A DNA stretch of 64,000 nucleotides from Hypericum androsaemum (taxonomy: Eukaryota; Streptophyta; Magnoliopsida; Malpighiales; Hypericaceae), in the NCBI GenBank assembly GCA_963995505.1, contig OZ023192.1, positions 1,766,001 to 1,830,000 of the forward strand, written 5' to 3'. Below the pieces are notes generated by a model, which saw nothing but the letters and a program-made list of their open reading frames with translations, made no database searches and was not told where the DNA came from. Position numbers and translations under genes: made by a program. Shown here piece by piece: positions 35,885 through 47,412 of this stretch (within the stretch, counting starts at the first letter, position 1; every line of letters begins with the position of its first letter).

Positions 35885-36888
35885 AAGTTTTACATTTTAC
35901 CTACCTGTGATTTCACCGATTTTGCTTTCAGGCTGTGTGATTTCAATTTGGTAATTCAGTTCCTGTAATTTCCAATCTTTTATAGTATATGGTCCACTCC
36001 GAATGACGGGGTAAAACGTCCACTGACTTGCCACGTAAACTAATACGACGTCGTTTTATTATCCACGTGACAAGGTGACTGGGTAAGTTGTTTGACGTCG
36101 TTTTATTGACAAATTACAAATCAGTTCCAAATTTTTTAGTTCAATTAAAAAAACACCTTGGCCTCATTTCTCTCTTTCTTCTTCAACCTTTCATCCCCCT
36201 CTCTCCACTTCTCCACGCCCACCCTCCTTCTCTCCTTCAACCTCTCACGCACTAAATAGAAGAACAAAAGCCACGGCTTCGTTAATGGAGGCGAGGAGGT
36301 AGATTACAACATGGATTTCTTCTCGCACGAGGTCGGTCCCAAACAATTAGAATTCCCAATTATTTTAGGGTTTTCGTCCACAGCAACGCACTAGTTCTTG
36401 GTGGGTACCCAGATGCCGAAACCCCACCAAAATCCTTGCTTTAGGAGGGGAAACATTCCCGAGCCCGAGCCCGGGGTCTTGCCAGGTCACCAGGAAGTTC
36501 GAGTTAAAATGAGCCGAGGAGTAGGAGGAGGAGAGAAGGAGGAGGAGCCGAGGAGTAGAAGGAGAGGAGGAGCCGAAGAGTAGTAGAAGAAGAAGAGTTG
36601 AGAAGGAGAAGAAGTAGGGGACGACGGAGAAGAAGAAGAAGAAGAGGCGCCGAGGAAGAAGATAAAAGAAAATATTTACCCAGTCACCTTGCTACATAGA
36701 CAATAAAATTGACAATAAAACGACGTCGCATTAGTTTACGTTGCAAGTCAGGTGGACATTTTATCTCTGTCATCCAAAAAAGACTATATACTATAAAAAA
36801 TTAAAAAGCACAGAAAATAAATTACTAAATTAAAACTACACAATCTAAAAACAAATTGATAAAACCACAGGTAAAATGTACTTTTCCC
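35885..36888. mobile_element. Non-autonomous MULE (MULE E), perfect 9-bp TSD
   Basis: The left terminus AAGTTTTACATTTTACCT (35885) and the complement of the right terminus GGGAAAAGTACATTTTACCT (36888) open inverted repeats of about 200 bp that include ACGACGTCGTTTTATT and GACTTGCCACGTAAACTAAT. The 9-bp duplication TTTTTGATA is perfect (35876-35884, 36889-36897). The interior has a pyrimidine-rich half, a short unidentified coding-like stretch near 36285-36340, and a GGAGAAGAAG purine tract (36520-36660). No transposase is present. Confidence 0.9.
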
Positions 36889-36897
36889 TTTTTGATA

Positions 36898-37483
36898 TTA
36901 TAAATAATAAATTTATTATTCACGTGCAACCATTTTCTCTGTTATCTATTTAGTTCTGGTAGCCCCTTGTCTGCGCCTTATAACAAGCACATCTAGAAAA
37001 TAAATCGTCAACAAAAGGCTTCTTCTAGTAACATTTGAATAAATTCTTAAAAAAAAGGTAACATTTGAATAAATTCTTTAAAAAATAGTAACATTTGAAT
37101 ACATATACTTTAAAGCTGTTTAGTTTAAGGCTAATACACGAAAAGTCAAAATCTCTCACACCCCTTAACCAGGTCCGTAGGTTGGTTGGTGGGCGGCGGA
37201 AACTTCCACCACAAAACACAAATTTTTGAAAGCCAACGACCAAAAAATTAATAGAATTAAAGCAAAACGAGTAAGAAAAGGAACAAAGCTCCAACTAAAG
37301 AGAACGTTCCATTACATTACACGGGTGGAAGGCTAAAGAGGAGAGGCGACGACACCGTATTTCTGTCCCAAGTTCTAAATCACTGAATCCCTCCTTTCTG
37401 GGTTTGCCAGAATTTGAGTAAAGGTTGAGACTTTACTTTGTCCTTTTTCAATTTGGGGGTGTTTGGCTTGGAAGTTCACAGTT
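36898..37483. promoter_or_regulatory. Upstream region of the VTT-domain gene
   Basis: Contains three copies of a GTAACATTTGAATAAATTC motif at 37028-37100 (about 34-bp period), then the likely promoter and start of the transcribed leader of the gene at 38494. No TATA box was identified with confidence. Confidence 0.35.
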
Positions 37484-38085
37484 TTGAGCTTGGCGGCGGC
37501 CGACCTGTCGTCCGCCTCCACCGGTGAAAAGGGTCCTCGGTAAGATGATACTTTGTTGCTAAATTTAGATTCTTTTTAGAGGAAATTGCTAATTTAGATG
37601 AAAAGGGTTGCTAAAGTTGTGTGCTTTTTGTTCAACGGGTGATCCAGTTGTTGAGGTGGGTTTTCACATTGGCAGGCTTTGGGGTTGAGCTTGTGGGTGG
37701 CCGACCTGTTGTCCGCCTCCCCCGGTGAAAAGGGTCCTCGGTAAGCTGATACTTTGTTGTTAATTTAGTTTCTGGTGTCCCCAGTTTTGTTTTATGAAGA
37801 GGGTTGCTAAAGTTGTGTGCTTTTTTTTTGTTCATTAGGTGTTCGAGTTGTTTGATCAGCTTGAGGTGGGTTTTCACATTGGTCAGCCTTGGGGTTGAGC
37901 TTGTGGGTGGCCGACCTGTCGCCCGCCTCTGACGGTGAGAAGTGGTCCTCGGTAAGCTGATTCCCAATTTGTCTTGTGAAGAAGGGTTGTTAAAGTTCTA
38001 GGTTTTCTGTTTAATAGGTGGTCAAGCTGTTTCTTTTTTTAGTTTGTTTCTGATCAGCTTGAACTGGCTTTTTCTCAGAGGGAAT
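37484..38085 (+). repeat. Triplicated ~200-bp 5' leader cassette with splice donors
   Basis: Three tandem diverged units start at 37484, 37685 and 37895 with TTGAGCTTG(G/T)(C/G)GG. Each contains GGCCGACCTGT(C/T)G(T/C)CCGCCTC and CCTCGGTAAG, a consensus splice donor at 37540, 37741 and 37952. Units 2 and 3 also carry pyrimidine-AG sites (TTCATTAGGTG, TTTAATAGGTG) that could act as acceptors; unit 1 has lost its AG. Confidence 0.85.
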
Positions 38086-38493
38086 GGGCTTTAGTCTTTC
38101 TGTCATTGTAAGAAAGGGAATGGTCCTCTGGGTTGCTCTGTTTATGTAATTTTGTTTGGTCTAGGAACTAAAAAGTTCACTTGTTTCGGATGTTTCTTGC
38201 TGACTCCATTAGCTGATCTTAGGCTTTTCTATTTTTAGCCTTGGTTAAGATGATTGTGGGTGTTGATTATGCTGATCCTTGGACATTAATGTCGATCTCA
38301 ATCGGGAGTTGTAAATTTGAAGGAATTTGAGCATAGTCTTGCCTCGTACAGGAACCCTGACCAGATTATTATGTAGTCTGTTTAGCCAGTTGGTTCAAGT
38401 TCTCCGGTTGCCGTTGCCGTTACCTTTACTTATGTTCTTGTTCATGTTTCTTTTTGTCTTTGCAGTTGACAACTTTTGAAGTCCGGCACAGAT

Positions 38494-40197
38494 ATGCCAG
38501 ACTCACCCGATGTGGAGCGGGGGAGAGCTAGTGCAAACCCGAATAGTGAATATAGGCTTGTTGCGTCTGATGAAAGAAGGGAAAGTGAAGTGGACATCTC
38601 ACAATCTCAAAGAATAGCCAGAAATAGATCTTTAGTTTGGTGGAGCAAAGCGCTTCTATGGTGCATTGTTATAACTGCAGTTGTTCTTGCTTTCTTTAAA
38701 TGGGCAGTTCCTTTCCTATTTCAGAAGGTAGTTTCTCTTCTTACGATATGCGGGCTCCCCTTTTTATGTTGTGGTAGACATACTGATACTGAAATTGCTT
38801 GATTACTTGATTTTAGGTTTAGTTTCCTTGATCTTGGACTGCTTCGGGGACGTGCCTGATTATACCTTTAAGCTTTTCCAAAGTTTTGATTTTTTTGCTT
38901 TGAACTTGCCGATCAGTGGTTTATATCCTATCGACTTAATGATGCTCTAAGCTTTCTGTAGGCTTGCATCTGACTAGGATGCAGCTTCTTGACTAGAATG
39001 CTTGTACTTGTGTAGGCCACTATGGTCTTAGATCTCAATCTAGGTATGACTTGTGGCTTGTGCTGACCAGTGCTCTTCCAAGCTACATCCTAGCTATATG
39101 TTGTTTCTTTATGTTTCTAATACAATCATGATATTGGCTGCCAATATAGCAAGCTTAGTTTCATCCATGGCTCGGTTAGGTTGCTTAGGTATTTTATACT
39201 TTTGCCCAATTTTAATTTACTCCAATGTAGGTTCTGCTACCAATGATGAAATGGGAAGCAACTGCCTTAGGCCGTCCGGTCCTTGCTATGGTGCTTGTGG
39301 CTTCTCTGGCTCTGTTCCCCGTGTTTTTGATCCCTTCAGCTCCTTCAATGTGGTTGGCGGGAATGATTTTCGGGTATGGACTTGGTTTTGTGATAATCAT
39401 GGTTGGCACAACAATTGGAATGGTGCTTCCCTACGCAATTGGGCTACTCTTCCGCGACCGGATTCATGTAAGCTTATCAGCCTTTGCGTATCTAGCCAAG
39501 CCATTACTCCCTTGAGTGATTCGGGGTGTGCCTCTTTGTTGTTTTCATTTTATCTATTAATACTGCATATGATTTGATTTCTTTTTTGCTGAATGTGTAG
39601 GGATGGCTGAAGAGATGGCCCCAGCAAGCTGCCATGATTCAGATCGCAGCCGAGGGGAGCTGGTTCCATCAATTTCGAGTGGTTGCGCTCTTCAGAATTT
39701 CGCCATTTCCATACACTATTTTCAACTATGCTATAGCGGTGACAAATATGAAGTTCTGGCCTTACCTATGCGGCTCCGTTGCCGGAATGATACCCGAAGC
39801 TTTTCTTTACATCTATACGTAAGTCACATTCCTTCAAATCATTTTCACTCCATTAGTAATTCTAACAATAACATATCTTTTGCCATATGAAATTGATGTT
39901 CTATTCTTAACACGTCATATTGCCTACAGTGGCCGGTTATTCAAGACGTTTACCGATGTTCAATACGGGAACTACCACATGACCCCGGTTGAGATTGTAT
40001 ACAACGTGATCTCCTTGATCGTCGCAATAGTCACCACTGTCGCCTTCACCGTGTACGGACGACGAGCTCTGGAGAAACTCGAAGAGGCAGAAGCCAAGGA
40101 AGATGATCCTGCCCCGGAACACAGAGGAATTCATGAGCTGAGAAAGCTTCCCATTGAAAGGTCCAACAACGTTGTTATACCCACGTTCACATTGTAA
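38494..40197 (+). CDS. VTT/SNARE-associated (TVP38/TMEM64, DedA-like) membrane protein
   Basis: Coding exons 38494-38727, 39231-39467, 39601-39818 and 39930-40197 give 318 residues, preceded by a non-coding leader spliced to an acceptor at 38465. The product is a multi-pass endomembrane protein; relatives (TMEM41B/TMEM64, DedA) act as lipid scramblases or in membrane traffic, but the plant role is not settled. Residues 1-55 are a charged cytosolic N-terminus. TM1 ([17 protein letters not shown]) comes next, then hydrophobic segments [19 protein letters not shown] and [20 protein letters not shown], the conserved VTT core [18 protein letters not shown], and [18 protein letters not shown] last TM ([18 protein letters not shown]) is followed by an acidic coiled tail ([12 protein letters not shown]). 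Exon phases are consistent. The start is the ATG at 38494. Confidence 0.92.
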
Positions 40198-41785
40198 TAA
40201 GAGGTCCGGGATAATAGATTTTTGTACATGAGGAAACTCCAAAGGTGACGGAAGAAGGGCTACGATTATAATTTGCTCTTCTATAGTCTTCTTCTTAGAG
40301 AAGTCAGGAATAGAGAGAGGAGTGTAAGTAGTAAAGCGAAAGCTGAACTGGTGTATTGTAATCTGACGGAGTTCCATAGTGATCGATGTTGAATATTTTG
40401 TAACGTTTCGAGAAACACTTGAGTGCCTTGTGGATGTTTTCACTTGGGGTGACAATTAATTTTATTCTCATCTATATACAACTCAATCTAACTAGTGATT
40501 GAGTCCAACCAGTTTATCAAATAAAAAATTAATTTTTTTCCTTCACATATTTTATGTTATCAACTTATATTTATATATAAATTGTAATAAATATATGAAT
40601 TACGCGTCAGTAACTATAACCAGAAAAAATTACAATAAAATAACAAAATTAAGATTACAAAATTTACAATACAAAAATAAATCAAATAACAAATGAATGT
40701 GTGAAATGATAAATTACAAATAAAAAATGCAAATTACATATTGAATTACAATTTCATATTATTTATTTTTAATTCTATAAAAATAATTTTAATTTTTATA
40801 ACCACACAAATTATAACCGCAAATATCTATTCAACGAATAACAATGTGTTATGTGTTATTAGGATTAGATTGAAAAAATAAAAAATAAAATAAAATAATG
40901 GGTAACTTGGGCAGTGAGGGGCGGCCGACAGCCCCTGTGAACTGCCCGGGCGAGGCAACAAATTCATTTTGCTTTTTTTTAATTTTTTCAGTTTGTCGCA
41001 TGTATAACCTGGTCTCCGCCGGTCACCGTTGTGGCTGGTCTTATTAGTCCCAATGACGAAATATGTGAATGGAATTCATTTATTTTCCTTACAGATATTG
41101 AATCCAAGACGACGAATAAAACCAACCATAGTAAAACTCCTCTAAATTAATATTGTTAAGATCGAAGAAAAATATCACTTTAGAGAGCTTATCACATAAG
41201 AAAAATTTATATTTTTAGCTTCAAAATTATAAAAATTAAATTTTTGTCAAAGAATATGTAAATACCAAAAAAATACTTTGCGAGTCACTTAAAATCTTGT
41301 CTTATAGAAGTGTTACTCAAATGTAATACTCAATTGAGATAATTTTTTTAAAACAAGATAACGATCACAAAAATTATTTGAAGATAATTTAGAAGATGAA
41401 CGATGATGTAAAATTTACCAAATAAACAAGTATAGCAAAAATTAGTATGTTAAAATATTTTTTAAATTTGCAAGTATGCAAAAATATGAGTATTTATTCA
41501 AAAGTATTACTTTAAGCGAAAGTTGGGACCGAGATTTAGCACTAACATTTTCTGAAAAAATATTAGTTATTACGATATAGAGATTATTAAATTTTAACAC
41601 TGGTCTCGACTCGGGATCAGAATTTTTAACAATTTAGAAATGTCATCACTTTACATAAGATCATTTTACAAAAAATTTACTGCATATAAGTTTTCATTCA
41701 ATTCCAAATATGAATACAAATTCATTTATTTCCTTGTAGTACAATAACAATTTGAAACCTCCCAGTCCCAAACATGGCATTGGCG
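40198..41785. other. 3' UTR of the VTT gene, then AT-rich intergenic DNA
   Basis: The first about 250 bp are probably 3' UTR of the VTT-domain gene. The rest is AT-rich without a recognisable gene, apart from a short GC-rich patch near 40910-40950. Confidence 0.4.
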
Positions 41786-42013
41786 TTAGTGGCTCGAGGC
41801 AGGAACGTTGCAGCAATGACACTTCCTAGGCCAGTAGCAATGTCCCCTCTGGTACCCTCGGCTTATGCACCCCCGATTACACGACGACCCATATCCGCAC
41901 TGTCCTACTATAACGTCACATGGGTTCCTGAATTGAGACAACGTACCCTTAGCCGACAGCACAAGCAAAATGCACACGACCAAAATTATGTACTTGTTCT
42001 CCATATTCCTCAT
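41786..42013 (-). CDS. Secreted cysteine-rich defensin-like peptide
   Basis: Single-exon ORF of 75 residues. Residues 1-26 form a signal peptide with hydrophobic core YIILVVCILLVLSA and a likely cut after KGTLS. The mature part has eight cysteines spaced C-x6-C-x5-C-x3-C-x9-C-x5-C-x-C-C. The CxxxC (SCNRGC) and CxC pair is the signature of the cysteine-stabilised alpha-beta fold of plant defensin-like peptides. A TATA box (TATAAATA, minus strand, 42082-42089) lies about 70 bp upstream of the ATG, supporting expression. A second Met at residue 4 could also start. Most defensin-like genes have an intron after the signal peptide; this one does not. The role (defence or cell signalling) cannot be told from sequence. 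Confidence 0.72.
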   Translation of the reverse strand: MRNMENKYIILVVCILLVLSAKGTLSQFRNPCDVIVGQCGYGSSCNRGCISRGYQRGHCYWPRKCHCCNVPASSH

Positions 42014-42081
42014 CTAATTTTTCTATTAAATTCCTCGTTAGATAGATTGGTGATGCATTTGGGGAACTCGGGAAGTCCTCT

Positions 42082-42089
42082 TATTTATA
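42082..42089 (-). promoter_or_regulatory. TATA box of the defensin-like gene
   Basis: TATAAATA on the minus strand, about 70 bp before the start codon at 42013 and therefore at a normal core-promoter distance for a short leader. Confidence 0.6.
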
Positions 42090-42409
42090 CCATTAACTAG
42101 AAACTGCTTTGCAATTACTACCATAAATTTTTTGGTAGGTAATTAATACCATAGTCGACCTGCCTTATTATCATGGTCCATAAATGGGTGTGTAATTACT
42201 GCCATATATATCAAAATCGGATTTAGATTCAGGGAGACTACATAAAAATCATCCCCATGGTATGGACTAAATATGGGCCTTTAGATTTGATCAAATTCTT
42301 TTTTTACAGATCTGATGGCCAGAATTTGTTGAGGGTATTTTCGAGTTTTCATCCAAACATACTCATTAGCGTTCCACCAGTTTCCTATATAATCCACACA
42401 AAAAAAAAT

Positions 42410-42427
42410 CCCCCCCCCCCCCCCCCC
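42410..42427 (+). repeat. Poly-C tract (18 C)
   Basis: Uninterrupted run of 18 C directly after an A9-T run. Length is prone to sequencing or assembly error. Confidence 0.85.
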
Positions 42428-42713
42428 TCTTTTGGAAGCCAAGCTCATCCCTTATATCATTGATTATTTGAGTTTTTTCTTGAAGTCTAATTCCCTCTTT
42501 TATTTAGTCCTTTTTTTGGGTTTTTTTTACCACTTTTTCGTTGATTATTTGGTCCGAAAGAAATGACTCATATGCTGTTTCGACTTTGATTATTGCTAGA
42601 TTGATCGATTTCATGTGGTTCTGATGATTTTGTATTTAAAGATTAGAACTTTATGTTGGTGTTTGATTGTTTGTTTGAACTTAGTGCTTAAAATTCTAGC
42701 AAAAATTCATAGA

Positions 42714-43034
42714 TGAATGATACCAATATTAAAGTAGAATGATACCAATATCCTAGAACGATGATACCAATATTCGAGAAGAATGAAACCAATACATTCA
42801 AATGGTATACATTTTTACTTATAATGGGATATCAATATTGGAGAAGATGAAAACCAATATCACAGTGGGATGAAACCAATATCATAGTAGAATGAAACCA
42901 ATGTCATAGTAGAATGAAACCAATAACATAGAAGATGGAAACCAATATCATAGTAGAATGAAACCAATATCATAGCAGAATGAAACTAATAGCATAGAAG
43001 ATGGAAACCAATATCCGAGAAAATGTAAACCAGT
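42714..43034 (+). repeat. 21-22 bp AT-rich minisatellite
   Basis: About 12 imperfect copies of GAATGAAACCAATATCATAGTA, interrupted once by about 40 bp near 42800-42840. Variants alternate GATGGAAACC and GAATGAAACC starts, suggesting a higher-order pattern. Confidence 0.9.
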
Positions 43035-43205
43035 ATTCTCATACTCGTATTTCCATAAATTGTATTATTTTGCTGATATTTTTTTAATTATTTTAATTAT
43101 TGTATTTCCAATATTGCCCCTATCCCTTTCAGTGGAGATTACCCATGTTCCCACTGAATTTGAACCCATCAAAATCTGGTTTCATATGTGTGAAGATATG
43201 CATTA

Positions 43206-43361
43206 ACTTACCAACAAGCACTTGGATCAACTGATGAGGGAGTTGTTCTACCTTAACCAAGGTCTCGGGTTCGATTTATTGGGAACGCAGCAGTGTTAAA
43301 TACTTGTTAGAAAAATTTTGCCACATTTCAAAGGTTACCAAGTGGTTCTGAACCCAAAAAA
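43206..43361 (+). mobile_element. tRNA-derived SINE with 13-bp TSD
   Basis: A segment of about 156 bp with a box A-like TGGATCAACTGATGAGG (43223) and a box B GGTTCGATTT (43268), the internal RNA polymerase III promoter of a tRNA gene. It ends in an A-rich tail (CCCAAAAAAA). Perfect 13-bp direct repeats AAGATATGCATTA flank it at 43193-43205 and 43362-43374. Confidence 0.85.
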
Positions 43362-43374
43362 AAGATATGCATTA

Positions 43375-44250
43375 CCTAATAGAGATTATTCTAAAGTTCT
43401 CGAGTTTGAGTCTCAGAACAATTGTCTAAGACTCTGATCACACTAAGCGTATGATAAGATTACAAGTCTGGTTTTTAATCGAAACTATTTTTGTATAACT
43501 CTAATGAGAATTTTATCTGGTTTTTAATCGAAACTATTTTTGTATGACTCTAATGACTAAATAAAGTTTTACTTTTAAATTAAAAATGGAGGTTCAAATA
43601 GACGTTTTAATAAGAAAAATAAAATGGTGAAAGTTCACTCGTTCAAAAGCTTAATGGAAGTTCAGTTTCAATTTGTGACGGCTGTAAATTGGAAAAAAAT
43701 TACTTAAAAAGTAAACTCTGGAGAAGAAATTTATCTGTTAGTTATATATTTTTTTAGTTCAACTTGGAATAAAAAGTCAGATTTGGATTTCTGAATATAT
43801 ATCTCGGACCAAAGCAAGAATGCACTCTATGAATTTTCTCCATAAACTGCTTATCCGTTCAACAGTAGAGAGAGAAAAAAAAACAATGAACTGCGGAATC
43901 GGTCCAATTTGGATTGAAAATAGATATAAATCGAATCCAAAATTTTAATTTTAATCCCAAACATAAAAAAAATTAGATCTCCTTTGTTTTTTGATTTTTT
44001 AAATTTAGTGTAATGCTGCATATCCATACTAACATATTGATCACTATATTATTAGTACATGCCTATACCGGACTAAGCGGACCGATTTCAAATACGAAGT
44101 ATTAGTTGTAGTTTCTCGAATTAGTAGACAAGTGTCATTTTGATCTTTATTCCAAAATCAAATTCTAAAACTCTTCAAGTGACACATACAAAGAGCAAAC
44201 TACTGACACATAACCGCAGATTCCGGAACCGTGTCCAAGCCCAAGTCCCT
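43375..44250. other. Intergenic DNA downstream of MLO
   Basis: AT-rich; includes a local tandem repeat of the phrase CTGGTTTTTAATCGAAACTATTTTTGTATGACTCTAATGA near 43470 and 43517. The right end should hold the MLO 3' UTR. No gene is seen. Confidence 0.4.
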
Positions 44251-47200
44251 TTAAGGATGATGATGAATCCCATGAGTTGTTATTGCGGTTTCACTTGCTT
44301 GTTGTGTGGGAACCATTTCTTGAGCTGCACTCTGAGAAGATTCTATGGTGAGCCCATGCATGCTTGTGTCTGGTGAATCTCTGCCTTTCAGATTACCTAC
44401 CCAAGCATCTATCTTTGATTGGACATTGTCATCAAATATCCCTTTCTTGAACCTGCTACCCATCTTTATCCATCAAAGAAACACACAGACATGATCAGTT
44501 CGAGTATTCGTATCCAACTCAAAACTTTAAGCATCTCGCTCATTATATTATAAACGAGGCGCATTATAGTTTGTGGTTCGTGGATCTAACTGCATTGGTG
44601 TTAGAATCTAACATATCCAAAGGCTTTGAGTTGTGGATTCTCGTCATAACCCCGTGGATCCAACACGATTTGGTCTTCTAACACGCGTATTATGCGACTC
44701 GTATGATCCGCAGGTTGGAGGTTTCTATCTTAAATAAAGTTGTCCACAATCCTACGTACGTAATAGACTAGGTCTACCCAAGAATTATGTCGAAGTTACA
44801 GTTCAAGTTACCAACCTGGGATACGATAACATATAATGGCAACGTGCTGTAACTGCACATGACTTGTACGATGACGCTGCAACCACGAGCAAATCGAAGT
44901 TAAGTAGCCATGCCAAATGTAAGTATTAACGGATGGTGATGGTGGTGATGACACGACGACAATGACGACGATGATGATGATGATGGATGCATATGCTCAC
45001 CCCATGACGAGTCTAGTCACAATGAATCCGAGTTCCTCCATCATGCAAGACCGGAATCCATAGGTGAACTAATTTAGCAGGAAGAGTTCAAGTCAAGTCT
45101 CGGATGACATTCGCATAGGTGCTTTAAATGATGAATGATAATTAATATCTTGCATACCAGTATCCAGAAGAAGAAGGCGATCTCGAATGAGTTCTGGAAC
45201 AGAATGAACTGAATCAGACGGAGGACTAATGTAGGCCGGCCAAACCAAAAGTACTTATCGGATGGTTCAAGCGCTTCAGCTTCAGCGTCATGCAGATTCT
45301 TGTGCTTGTGAGCCTGCTCTTGCGCCATAAGGGTGATAATGTGCACCAACTTAGCACCTACAAGCAGCAGAAGCTACCTCCGCGGGATACCAAGATTTAA
45401 GTGATTTCATAATACTTAATCCAAACTAAAATTAGCAGCACCAAAGATATTCCCCTGGAATGCTTACAATCAGAGGTAAGAAGGCGAGCCAGAAGTACGA
45501 GCGCCAACCTGCAGTTTGGAGCCAGAATCGAGAACGGTTAGGAAGTTCGTGTGAGGTTCATCTGTTTTGAAGGGGAGGAATGATATGTACCTTCCAAGTT
45601 CAGTAACAAGAAGGCCACCACAAAGAGCCAAAGGTACCAGCTGCAACGAGATTTGAGTCAGTGAAGTTCCGTTACGACGAACATGGTAGCGAAGACATCG
45701 AAAATTATCTGTTTACACTAGGACTCACCTTATGGTAATGATTTTCTTGAAATCAACTTCAAGAGTCCGCATCACGTACTTGTGGAAATCGAACCGCGGA
45801 ATACGGGAACAATGAGTCTGGATGGAAATATATGTCAGAAGATAGAATACTTTGTTGCCAAGGAAGTCTGAAAAAATAGGTACAAGAAGAGAAACTTAAA
45901 CCGAGATAAATCCTTGTCGAAGTGCGATGTACTCTGATTTGGTGACACTGCCATAGAACTGTCTGAAGAAAGATATCTGAAGACAATTAGCAGGACAAGG
46001 TCATCACTATTGTGATGTTTCATTTAGTTAGAAAAAAATGGAGCAAAGAAGCGAGGCTTGGACCGACCAACCAGCTTATAACGACCGCCTTTTTCCAGTA
46101 TCCTTTGGCATGTTTTTTAACAAAGCGTCTGTGGTGATCATGAGCTTTCTTTGGAATATCTGCAAGGAGATTGATCTTTTTTACTTAGACCTCTTCGATC
46201 TTTATGCATGCAGATAGAAACAATGGAGGTCTAGTTGGACATGATAAGAACCTTCTCCTGAACCGGTAATTGATTCCTCCCATTTCCTCCATTTCCTTAC
46301 CTGAGATATGGACATCATGCATGATCATTAGAAGTGAATCTCTTCTTCGAAAAGCTAATGAATCGGAGTTTTACCTGCGCCGATCCAAGAACCATTGTCG
46401 TAACGCAAAAGACAACATGTACTAGTGCCATGACAAAGATGAAGATATGCAGCTGGTGTAACGCTTCCAAAGAAATCAGTTGAACTTTCCCCTGCATACA
46501 AGTGAATCTTCTAGTTATCAGAACTTTCTTTTCCTATATACCGATTCCGTATCTAATACAATCATAATCATCCAATCTCATGAGCTCTTGCACATATAAA
46601 CTCTTCCAAGTAATACCGACCTGCTTGGAGCAGCGTACTTCAAGAGTAGCCTCTGATAGCATTCGATGTATGGTTCCGTGAGGAGATGTTCTGTTATGAC
46701 TGGCTTCAGATTCTCTCTTACAAGGAAGCATTTTTGTTGTAACATGTGGGGGCACACATGTTTTGCTTATTGGACCTTGGAAAGCTGTTAGCATGAGGGA
46801 AATGAAACCTAGAAGCATCAATTCTGTATAGCAAACACCAAAACAACTTCCATTAGTCCGGACGAACAACATGAGCATATAGCTCTCTGGCATTGAGTTG
46901 AGATTTATCTCAAATTCCCAACTGGTTTAGAACTCATGTGCTAAGAGCATAGCTTACCTTCTTTTAATTTCTGTAACGCCTCGAATAAGGCGTCTTGATC
47001 TGAATGCTTCAAGTACTGAATATAAAAGAGAGTGCAAGAGAAAACATCAACTTCATAACTTCTTATATCAGTTGGTTGAAACAAATATCAGGAGGCAACT
47101 ATTAGATAGGCCTGAACAAATAAATTGGTGTGTTAGTGCCTTTATATGTTTCATCGAGTTCATCTGGATCAGTTTTAAGACGGGAGAATATCGAACTTGA

Positions 47201-47412
47201 GAATGTGTTGTATATCTACTTCTCAGAAAAAATGATGGTATCTACACCAGAAAAGTTGATGACCAGATACTGCGGACATCAAAGGGAAGAAGTACCTTTC
47301 CGAGTCTGTGAAGACCACGTTCCGCGAGCAGAGACACCACAATAATGACAAAACTGACACCAGCAACTACCCATGTTGGTGTAAACTCCAACGAGCTGCT
47401 CTCTTCGGACAT
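44251..47412 (-). CDS. MLO: MLO-family seven-transmembrane protein
   Basis: Fourteen exons: 47296-47412, 46958-47015, 46621-46823, 46375-46491, 46252-46300, 46068-46159, 45902-45976, 45729-45817, 45591-45640, 45468-45508, 45158-45373, 45001-45068, 44816-44876 and 44251-44463; total 482 in-frame residues. MLO proteins are plasma-membrane calmodulin-binding proteins, reported as calcium channels and involved in powdery-mildew susceptibility or development depending on clade. Visible features are LEFTPTWVVAGVSFVIIVVS (TM1), ERGLHRLGKYLKHSDQDALF, ELMLLGFISLMLTAFQ (TM2), extracellular cysteines, FFRQFYGSVTKSEYIALRQG, WYLWLFVVAFLLL, KYFWFGRPTLVLRLIQFILF, CSYSTLPLYVIVSQ and the calmodulin-binding start MGSRFKKGIFDDNVQSKIDA. 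The C-tail after the last TM is only about 70 residues, shorter than in many MLOs. The exon 5 donor is ambiguous: 46252 and a site 12 nt upstream both keep frame. Confidence 0.93.

Noticed and set aside
37632..37967. 111-residue minus-strand ORF with repeated GRPPTSSTP motif
   Set aside because: The peptide repeat simply reflects the tandem 5' leader cassette read antisense.
42714..43034. CRISPR-like array
   Set aside because: The units are contiguous without unique spacers and diverge like a minisatellite; this is a plant nuclear genome.
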